In this document: positions 58,472 to 64,000 of the stretch, piece by piece
Position numbering within the stretch: the stretch's first letter is position 1
How the letters are laid out: every line of letters starts with the position of its first letter
Assembly: GCA_900079695.1 (NCBI GenBank)
Contig: LT599022.1
Span: 2,548,001 to 2,612,000, forward strand
DNA from: an uncultured Alphaproteobacteria bacterium
GTDB lineage: Bacteria; Pseudomonadota; Alphaproteobacteria; Rhodospirillales; Rhodospirillaceae
Direction: 5' to 3'
Length of the DNA stretch: 64,000 bases
Made by a program: the position numbers and the translations under genes
Notes under the pieces: generated by a model
What the model was told of the DNA's origin: nothing
Seen by the model: the letters and a program-made list of their open reading frames with translations, nothing else
Database searches by the model: none

Positions 58472-58660
58472 CCGGGCTCCGCCCGGAGGGAACCGGTCCC
58501 CTCGGCCCCATTTGTCGGGATTTTTGCGCGAAGCGCAATCGAATGCGGAAAACTTGCGAAGGGACTCGGTCCCTTCGCGCATCCCCCGGTTACGGATGAT
58601 TCCCGCTTCGCGGAAAATCGCGGAATCGGGGGTCGCGAGGGGACCGGGTCCCCTCGCGAC
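58472..58660. repeat. Palindrome cluster G (AmpG-like gene to typA gap)
   Basis: Four palindromes: CCGGGC/GCCCGG at 58472-58486; a decayed type 1 directly after; a clear type 1 variant at 58556-58578 (GCGAAGGGAC/GTCCCTTCGC around TCG, a paired G-C to A-T change relative to element E); and 13-bp arms GTCGCGAGGGGAC/GTCCCCTCGCGAC around CGG at 58632-58660, 6 bases past the typA stop. CGCGAAGCG spacers lie between. The 234-base gap holds no gene. Confidence 0.75.
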
Positions 58661-58666
58661 GTGTTC

Positions 58667-60487
58667 TCAGTCCTTCGCCGCCCGCGCGGCGCGCTTGCGG
58701 TCGTTGGGATCGAGGATCGCCTTGCGCAGGCGGATGGTGTGGGGCGTGACCTCGACGCGTTCGTCGTCCTCGATGTAGGAGAGGGCCTCTTCGAGCGACA
58801 TCTTGCGCGGCGGGGTCAGGGTCACCGCCTCGTCCTTCGAGGTGGTGCGGATGTTGGTGAGCTGCTTGGACTTCAGCGGATTGACTTCGAGATCCTGGCC
58901 GCGCGCGTTCTCGCCGATGATCATGCCGGTGTAGACGTCGACGCCGCCGCCGATGAACAGCGGGCCGCGTTCCTCCAGGTACCACAACGCATAGGGGACC
59001 GAAGTGCCCTGCGCGGTGGAGATCAGCACGCCGTTGCGGCGACCCTCGATCGGGCCCTTGTAGGGGGCGTAGCCGTGGAACAGGCGGTTCATCACGCCGG
59101 TGCCGCGGGTATCGGTCATGAACTCGCCGTGGTAGCCGATCAGGCCGCGCGACGGAGCGCGGAACACCAGGCGCATCTTGCCGCCGCCGGAGGGCCGCAT
59201 TTCGGTCATTTCGGCCTTGCGTTGCGACATCTTGTCGACCACCGCGCCGGAATATTCCTCGTCGACGTCGATCACCACCTCTTCGATCGGCTCGGTGCGC
59301 TCGCCGGTTTCCGGGTCCTCGCGGAACAGCACGCGCGGACGCGAGACCGACAGTTCGAAGCCTTCGCGGCGCATCGTCTCGATCAGCACGCCGAGTTGAA
59401 GCTCGCCGCGCCCGCCCACCTCGAAGGCATCGCGGTCGGCGGATTCCTTGACGGTGAGGGCGACGTTGCCTTCCGCCTCGCGCTTCAGGCGCTCGCCGAT
59501 CATGCGACCGGTGACCTTGGTGCCTTCGCGCCCGGCGAGCGGGGAATCGTTGACCGAGAAGGTCATCGCCAGGGTCGGCGGGTCGATCGGCTGGGCGGCC
59601 AGGGGCTCGGTGACCTCGGGGGCGCAGAGGGTATCGGCGACGGTGGCGTCGGTGAAGCCCGCGAGCGCGACGATGTCGCCCGCCTCGGCGGAGTCCACCG
59701 GCACCCGCTCCAGGCCGCGGAACGCGAGAATCTGGCTGGCCCGCGCCTGCTCGACGAGGTTGCCGTTACGGTGCAGGGCCTTGATCGCCATGTTGCGGGT
59801 CAGCACGCCGTCGACGATGCGGCCGGTGAGCACGCGGCCGAGGTAGGGGTCGGCCTCCAGCGTCGTCGCGAGCATGCGGAACGGCTTTTCGCGGTCCGCG
59901 GTCGGCTCCGGAACGTGGGCGACGATCAGTTCGAACAGCGGCGTCAGGTCCTTGCGCTCGTCGTCGAGGCTCTCGACCGCCCAGCCGTCGCGGCCGACCG
60001 CGTAGAGCATCGGGAAGTCGAGCTGCTCCTCGTTGGCGTCGAGGGCGGCGAACAGGTCGAACACTTCGTCGTGAACCTCGTCGGGGCGGGCGTCGCCGCG
60101 ATCGACCTTGTTGATCACCACGATCGGCTTGAGGCCGAGCTTGAGCGCCTTGCCGACCACGAACTTGGTCTGCGGCATCGGCCCTTCGGCCGCGTCCACC
60201 AGCACCACCACGCCGTCGACCATGTCGAGGATGCGCTCCACCTCGCCGCCGAAGTCGGCGTGGCCGGGCGTGTCGACGATGTTGATGCGGATGTCGTGCC
60301 ACAGCACCGACGTGCACTTGGCGAGGATGGTGATGCCACGCTCGCGTTCAAGATCGTTGGAATCCATGGCGCGTTCCGCAACCTGCTGGTTGGCGCGGAA
60401 GGTGCCGCTCTGCTTCAAAAGATTGTCGACGAGGGTGGTCTTGCCGTGGTCGACGTGCGCAATGATCGCAATATTGCGACGCTGCAT
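58667..60487 (-). CDS. typA: Ribosome-associated GTPase TypA/BipA
   Basis: 606 residues. The GTPase domain has G1 AHVDHGKTT, the switch region '[13 protein letters not shown]', G3 DTPGHADF and G4 NKVD; EF-G-like domains II, III and V follow and a BipA-specific C-terminal domain ends with lysine- and arginine-rich sequence. It helps 50S assembly and stress adaptation. The ATG at 60487 (MQRRNIAI) is preferred; one 18 bases upstream (MTGHQQ) is possible. The PfkB-type kinase lies 27 bases upstream on the same strand. Confidence 0.95.
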   Translation of the reverse strand: MQRRNIAIIAHVDHGKTTLVDNLLKQSGTFRANQQVAERAMDSNDLERERGITILAKCTSVLWHDIRINIVDTPGHADFGGEVERILDMVDGVVVLVDAAEGPMPQTKFVVGKALKLGLKPIVVINKVDRGDARPDEVHDEVFDLFAALDANEEQLDFPMLYAVGRDGWAVESLDDERKDLTPLFELIVAHVPEPTADREKPFRMLATTLEADPYLGRVLTGRIVDGVLTRNMAIKALHRNGNLVEQARASQILAFRGLERVPVDSAEAGDIVALAGFTDATVADTLCAPEVTEPLAAQPIDPPTLAMTFSVNDSPLAGREGTKVTGRMIGERLKREAEGNVALTVKESADRDAFEVGGRGELQLGVLIETMRREGFELSVSRPRVLFREDPETGERTEPIEEVVIDVDEEYSGAVVDKMSQRKAEMTEMRPSGGGKMRLVFRAPSRGLIGYHGEFMTDTRGTGVMNRLFHGYAPYKGPIEGRRNGVLISTAQGTSVPYALWYLEERGPLFIGGGVDVYTGMIIGENARGQDLEVNPLKSKQLTNIRTTSKDEAVTLTPPRKMSLEEALSYIEDDERVEVTPHTIRLRKAILDPNDRKRAARAAKD

Positions 60488-60514
60488 CTGCTGGTGTCCT
60501 GTCACAAAAGGGGT

Positions 60515-61516
60515 TCAGGCGGTCGCCTGAACGTAAAGGTCGGCCATCGGCCGTTCCGGCCGGGCTCCGAAATGGGTGATGATCCGCGCCGCCGCCATGT
60601 TGCCGAGCCGCCCGCACACCTCGGGGTCGCACCCCTGCGTGTGTGCGCGCAGAAACCCCGCGGCGAAGGCGTCGCCCGCGCCGGTGGTATCGGCGACATC
60701 GTAGACCGGCTGCCCCGCCACCGCGAAGGTGGCGTTGCCCGACACCACGACGCAACCCTTCGCGCCGCGGGTGATCGCCGCGAGCTTCACATGGGGACGG
60801 ATCGCCGCGATCGCATCGTCGAGGTCGCGGGATTCGAACAGGGCGAGGGCCTCCTCCTCGTTGGCGAAGAGAATATCGGTCTCGTCCTTCACCAACGCCT
60901 GGAAGTCGGCGCGGTGGCGGGTGACGCAGAACGGATCGGAAAGCGTGAGCGCCACCTCGCGGCCCGCCTCGTGCGCCACCGCGGCGGCGCGGCGCATCGC
61001 CGCCTTGGCGGTTTCGGCGTCCCACAGGTAGCCTTCGAGGTAGACCGCCCGGGCCGACGCGATCAGTTCGGGATCGACGTCCTCGGGGGCGAGTTCGCGG
61101 CACGCGCCGAGATAGGTGTTCATGGTGCGCTGGGCGTCGCGGGTAACGAGAATCAGGCAGCGCGCGGTGGCCGCGCCGTTCGCCGACGCGGCGCAGGTGA
61201 AGGTGACCCCGGCGTTTTCGATATCGTGTCGGAAGACCGCGCCGAGAAGATCGTCGCACACCTTGCCGACGTAGGCGGGGCGGCCGCCGAGGGCGGCGAT
61301 CACCGCCGCGGTGTTGGCGGCCGAGCCGCCCGAACACTCGACACCCGGCCCCATGGCGCGATAGATTTCCTCCGCCCGATCGGCGTCGATCAGCGTCATC
61401 ATGCCTTTGGCCATGCCGTGGGCTTCGAGAAAGGCGTCGTCCGCGTGCGCGAGCACGTCCACGATCGCGTTGCCCAAGGCGACCACGTCGTGGCTCGCGG
61501 AAAGAGCCGATGACAT
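60515..61516 (-). CDS. PfkB-family carbohydrate/adenosine kinase
   Basis: 333 residues of the ribokinase fold. The N-terminal '[20 protein letters not shown]', the GGSAANTA motif and the C-terminal signature with the catalytic Asp ([14 protein letters not shown]282) are clear. Alphaproteobacterial genes of this type are often annotated adenosine kinase; sugar or nucleoside substrates cannot be told apart here. The ATG at 61516 has an AGGAG site. Divergent from the EI24-type gene; typA follows on the same strand. Confidence 0.88.
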   Translation of the reverse strand: MSSALSASHDVVALGNAIVDVLAHADDAFLEAHGMAKGMMTLIDADRAEEIYRAMGPGVECSGGSAANTAAVIAALGGRPAYVGKVCDDLLGAVFRHDIENAGVTFTCAASANGAATARCLILVTRDAQRTMNTYLGACRELAPEDVDPELIASARAVYLEGYLWDAETAKAAMRRAAAVAHEAGREVALTLSDPFCVTRHRADFQALVKDETDILFANEEEALALFESRDLDDAIAAIRPHVKLAAITRGAKGCVVVSGNATFAVAGQPVYDVADTTGAGDAFAAGFLRAHTQGCDPEVCGRLGNMAAARIITHFGARPERPMADLYVQATA

Positions 61517-61639
61517 TGGCGTTCTCCTGATCGTTCGGTTCGAGAAAATTGGGCGGCAGTATACAGAGCCGCCCGCCAATCACAAGCGCTGCGGGGTTGC
61601 GCCACGATGACAACCGCCGCAGCCCGCCCCGGAGGCCCC

Positions 61640-62308
61640 ATGCTCGACACCCTCGTCACCTCCCTCGCCCAACTCGGCGACCGTCAGACCCGCGGCGTGT
61701 TGTGGCGCTGCGTCGGCCTTGCGCTCGCGCTCTATATGGCCGTGGTGGCGGCGGTGTGGTGGGGGCTGTCGCTGTTGTCGGAAACCTCGTGGGACAGCGT
61801 CAACACCGCGATCGCGGCGCTCGGCGGCGTGGTCGCGCTGGTTCTCGGCGGGCTGATCTATCCGGCGCTGGTGACGGTGCTGATCGGCCTGTTCGCCGAG
61901 CCGATCGCGCGGCGCGTCGAAATTCTGCACTATCCCGAGCGCGGCGCGGGGCGCGCCCAGCCGGTCGGCGAAATCGTCGTCGGCACCATCAATTTCGCGG
62001 GCAAGACGCTTGCGTTCAACGTGCTGGCGTTACTGCTGACTTTCGTGATGCCCGGCCTGAATATCTTTGTCTTCGTCGCCGTCAACGGCTATCTTGTATC
62101 GGTCGAATACTTCGAGATGGTAGCAGTCCGGCGTATGGATCTGCGACAGGCCCAGGCCCTCCGCAAACAGCACTTCCTTCGACTGTGGTGCGCGGGTGCG
62201 GTGTTCGCCACCGGCATGGCCGTCCCGGTGATCGGGGTGATCGCGCCGGTCGTCGCGGTGGTGTTCATGGTCCATACCCTCGAGTCCCTGCGCGCGCCCG
62301 CGCGTTGA
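61640..62308 (+). CDS. EI24/CysZ-type integral membrane protein
   Basis: 222 residues with four hydrophobic segments (about 22-42, 54-80, 115-150, 185-208), ending in a short basic tail. 'MLDTLVTSLAQLGDRQTRGV' and 'PGLNIFVFVAVNGYLVSVEY' followed by 'RQAQALRKQHFLRLW' fit the EI24 domain family (CysZ relatives). CysZ imports sulfate in enterobacteria; that function is not proven here. The ATG at 61640 is chosen for its GGAGG site; an ATG 33 bases upstream is possible. Confidence 0.75.
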   Translation: MLDTLVTSLAQLGDRQTRGVLWRCVGLALALYMAVVAAVWWGLSLLSETSWDSVNTAIAALGGVVALVLGGLIYPALVTVLIGLFAEPIARRVEILHYPERGAGRAQPVGEIVVGTINFAGKTLAFNVLALLLTFVMPGLNIFVFVAVNGYLVSVEYFEMVAVRRMDLRQAQALRKQHFLRLWCAGAVFATGMAVPVIGVIAPVVAVVFMVHTLESLRAPAR

Positions 62309-62356
62309 GTTCCGGTGCGGCCGCCGCCGCGCCCCGAAAAACGGGAGAATGGTTCG

Positions 62357-62974
62357 ATGTTCCGATTGACCGGTCTGGGCCCGGCCCGCGACCTCCCCGA
62401 CTCCGAAAAACCCGTCGAGGACTCCGCGCCCGCGATTCTCGACACCGCGCCGCCGCTCAAACCCTTCTCCGCCAAGGGAACCCACATGCCGCCGATCAAA
62501 ACCGTTCCGCCGCAATCGCCGCTCCGCACCGAGCTGCCGCGCCGAATTCCCGAAATTCCCGGCAGCCAGCGCAAACCCACCGCCGATTCCCTCGCCGCCG
62601 AAGGCAAGAAGCTGGTCGTCGGGCGCGACATCCGTCTCTCCGGCGCGATCTGCTCGTGCGATTGCCTAGTGGTGGAAGGCACGGTGGAAGCCGACCTCTC
62701 CGACACCCGCACCATCGTCGTCGCCCGCGGCGGCACCTTCAGCGGCACCGCCACCGTCACCAACGCCGAAATCTCCGGCCTGTTCGAGGGCGAGCTCACC
62801 GTCGCCGACACCGTCACGGTGCGCCAGGGCGGCGTCGTCAAGGGCCGGATCAACTACGCCCACATGGTGATGGACCGCGGCGCGACCGTCGAAGGCACGC
62901 TCGCGCCGACGCCGCGCAAGAGCCCGCCGGTCAAGGCGTTGATCGGCGGCGAACTCCCCGAAGCCGCCGGCTGA
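62357..62974 (+). CDS. Bactofilin-family polymer-forming cytoskeletal protein
   Basis: 205 residues. A Pro-rich N-terminal region (1-75) is followed by a right-handed beta-helix core (about 80-190) with the short repeated strands of bactofilins ('VVEGTVEADLSDTRTIVV', 'GGTFSGTATVTNAEISGLF', 'EGELTVADTVTVRQGGVVKG', 'RINYAHMVMDRGATVEGTL'). Bactofilins form filaments in shape control, stalk growth and cell-pole organisation. There is a GGGAG site before the ATG. It sits between the EI24 gene and the lipoprotein gene, all on the same strand. Confidence 0.88.
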   Translation: MFRLTGLGPARDLPDSEKPVEDSAPAILDTAPPLKPFSAKGTHMPPIKTVPPQSPLRTELPRRIPEIPGSQRKPTADSLAAEGKKLVVGRDIRLSGAICSCDCLVVEGTVEADLSDTRTIVVARGGTFSGTATVTNAEISGLFEGELTVADTVTVRQGGVVKGRINYAHMVMDRGATVEGTLAPTPRKSPPVKALIGGELPEAAG

Positions 62975-62977
62975 GCG

Positions 62978-63421
62978 GTGCGGACGGCCACCACCCGCGC
63001 GGCGACGGCGCTCGCCATCGCCCTCGGCCTCTCCGCCTGCGCCGGAGCGCCGCAACCGGCGCCGCGACCGGCGGTGGACCCGCGCATCGCCGCCGCGCTC
63101 GAGGCCCTCGCCCACCCGGACCCGCACATCGCGGTCGCCCTGGTGCCGGGCGAGCGGACCCTCGGCACCCCCGACGGCACCCTTCTCAACGGCCTCTCCG
63201 GCGCCGAGGTGGAACTGGTTCTCGGGCCGCCCGGCCGGGTGCGCGTCGACCCACCCGCGCAGGTCTGGCAGTACGATCAGCCGCGCTGCTTCGTCGACGT
63301 GTTCCTCTATACCGACGACGGCGAAACCCGCGTCGTCTACGTTCAGGAACGCTCCCGCGAGGTCAAGAAGGTGCCGCCCGGGGTCTGCATCGGCGGCGTG
63401 TGGATGGCACGTCAGCGCTGA
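62978..63421 (+). CDS. Small lipoprotein, unknown function
   Basis: 147 residues from a GTG at 62978, 3 bases after the bactofilin stop. A lipoprotein signal with lipobox LSAC (C21) is clear. The mature part has a Pro-rich start, then 'LSGAEVELVLGPPGRVRVDP' and 'QVWQYDQPRCFVDVFLYTDD', a pattern like the SmpA/OmlA (BamE-like) fold of the small outer-membrane lipoproteins, but too weak to name. Two cysteines (RCFVDV and GVCIGG) could form a disulfide. Its stop overlaps the nth stop by 10 bases (convergent). Confidence 0.78.
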   Translation: MRTATTRAATALAIALGLSACAGAPQPAPRPAVDPRIAAALEALAHPDPHIAVALVPGERTLGTPDGTLLNGLSGAEVELVLGPPGRVRVDPPAQVWQYDQPRCFVDVFLYTDDGETRVVYVQERSREVKKVPPGVCIGGVWMARQR

Positions 63422-64000
63422 ATCGTTTTCCCGTCGAAACGACAAATGTCGGGCAGGGGGCAAACACCGCAATTGGGCTTGGGCGCCTTGCACACATAGC
63501 GCCCGTGCAAGATCAGCCAGTGGTGCGCGTGCTGCATGAATTCCATCGGCACCGCCAGTTCCAGCCCTTTCTCGACTTCGAGCGGAGTCTTGCCGGTGGC
63601 GAGCCCGGTGCGGTTGGCCACCCGGAACACGTGGGTATCCACCGCCAGCGTCGGATGCCCGAAGGCGATGTTGAGCACCACGTTGGCGGTCTTGCGCCCG
63701 ACGCCGGGCAGCGATTCCAGCGCCTCGCGGTCCTCCGGCACCTTGCCGCCGAATTCCGCGATCAATCGTTGGCTCAGCGAAATGACATTCTTCGCCTTGG
63801 TCTTGTAAAGCCCGATGGTGCGGATCGCCTCGGCCAGCTTCTCCTCGCCCAGCGCCACCATCTTCTCCGGCGTGTCCACCACCGCGAACAGCGGCCCGGT
63901 CGCCTTGTTCACCCCCTTGTCGGTCGCCTGGGCCGACAACACCACCGCCACCAGCAGGGTATAGGGGTTCACGTGCGCCAACTCCCCCTTCGGTTCCGGA
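63412..64000 (-). CDS. nth: Endonuclease III (partial, 5' end outside the window)
   Basis: 195 codons to the window edge; E. coli Nth has 211 residues, so roughly 15-20 residues are missing. 'NPYTLLVAVVLSAQATDKGV' is the family opening; the helix-hairpin-helix LPGVGRKTANVVL carries the catalytic Lys, VDTHVFRV the Asp, and the 4Fe-4S site is Cx6Cx2Cx5C (CKAPKPNCGVCPLPDIC). It removes oxidised pyrimidines and cuts abasic sites. A TTG at 63981 is not the start; the frame runs on with PEPKGEL to the edge. Confidence 0.96.
   Translation of the reverse strand, partial: PEPKGELAHVNPYTLLVAVVLSAQATDKGVNKATGPLFAVVDTPEKMVALGEEKLAEAIRTIGLYKTKAKNVISLSQRLIAEFGGKVPEDREALESLPGVGRKTANVVLNIAFGHPTLAVDTHVFRVANRTGLATGKTPLEVEKGLELAVPMEFMQHAHHWLILHGRYVCKAPKPNCGVCPLPDICRFDGKTIQR

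Noticed and set aside
57173-61513. A 1446-codon plus-strand open frame opposite the AmpG-like gene, typA and the PfkB gene
   Set aside because: The minus-strand genes have full motifs; the long frame results from rare stop codons in high-GC DNA.
63412-63981. TTG at 63981 as the start of nth
   Set aside because: The frame continues upstream to the window edge with PEPKGEL, the usual Nth sequence, so the true start is outside the window.

Overview
The window is gene-dense, very GC-rich chromosomal DNA from an alphaproteobacterium, most likely of the Rhodospirillales. The evidence is gene order and family content: the block miaB-phoH-ybeY-corC-lnt-HTH-metK-trmB-rimP-nusA-ylxR/L7Ae-infB-rbfA-truB-rpsO-pnp, the block mutS-glnD-murJ-trpS, a MucR/Ros regulator, an Irr-type and a Mur-like Fur regulator, an ornithine-lipid pair (olsB-olsA) and a bactofilin. 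I see no rRNA, tRNA, CRISPR array, insertion sequence, phage gene or other clear sign of recent transfer. Almost all of it is core metabolism and information processing.

Layout. 1-5.0 kb (+): end of ubiE, then ubiB, coaBC, dut, an Rrf2 regulator and cysK. 5.1-6.7 kb (+): a MoeB/ThiF-type E1 enzyme and a YdfG-like SDR. 6.8-9.9 kb (-): 2-hydroxyacid dehydrogenase, pabB and pabC. 10.0-11.0 kb (+): an SH3-domain exported protein and a GNAT. 11.0-13.0 kb (-): irr and a nitronate-monooxygenase-like flavoprotein with a Cys-rich tail. 13.2-31.1 kb (-): the long translation, RNA-processing and envelope block from pnp back to miaB. 31.1-35.2 kb (-): olsA, olsB, fur, mucR, rimI and tsaB. 35.2-37.3 kb (+): a D-Ala-D-Ala dipeptidase, a polysaccharide deacetylase and an SMR pump. 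37.4-45.1 kb (-): a radical SAM protein, two Bax-like glucosaminidases in tandem, Nfu, a TIGR02186-like/TauE pair, a DUF2333 protein and trpS. 45.2-52.5 kb (-): murJ, glnD and mutS. 52.8-56.5 kb (+): a short malic enzyme, phoR and phoU. 56.6-61.5 kb (-): ppa, an AmpG-like MFS protein, typA and a PfkB-family kinase. 61.6-63.4 kb (+): an EI24-type membrane protein, a bactofilin and a lipoprotein. 63.4-64.0 kb (-): nth, cut off by the window end.

The most interesting signals are non-coding. The rimP-nusA-infB operon has a leader with an intrinsic terminator, and an upstream segment can pair with the terminator's 5' arm; this looks like an attenuator. The rpsO-pnp gap holds a terminator-like hairpin followed by a long, almost continuous stem that resembles an RNase III/PNPase autoregulation site. 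A family of intergenic palindromes, whose arms differ between copies by paired changes, occurs at seven or more places and forms composite elements. Among proteins, worth noting are the phoR-phoU junction with no pst genes or phoB, the malic enzyme without a PTA domain, the tandem Bax paralogues, and the CX2CX3CX22C pattern in the nitronate-monooxygenase-like protein.

Many genes overlap by 4-17 bases (ATGA junctions), so most strings are probably co-transcribed and translationally coupled.
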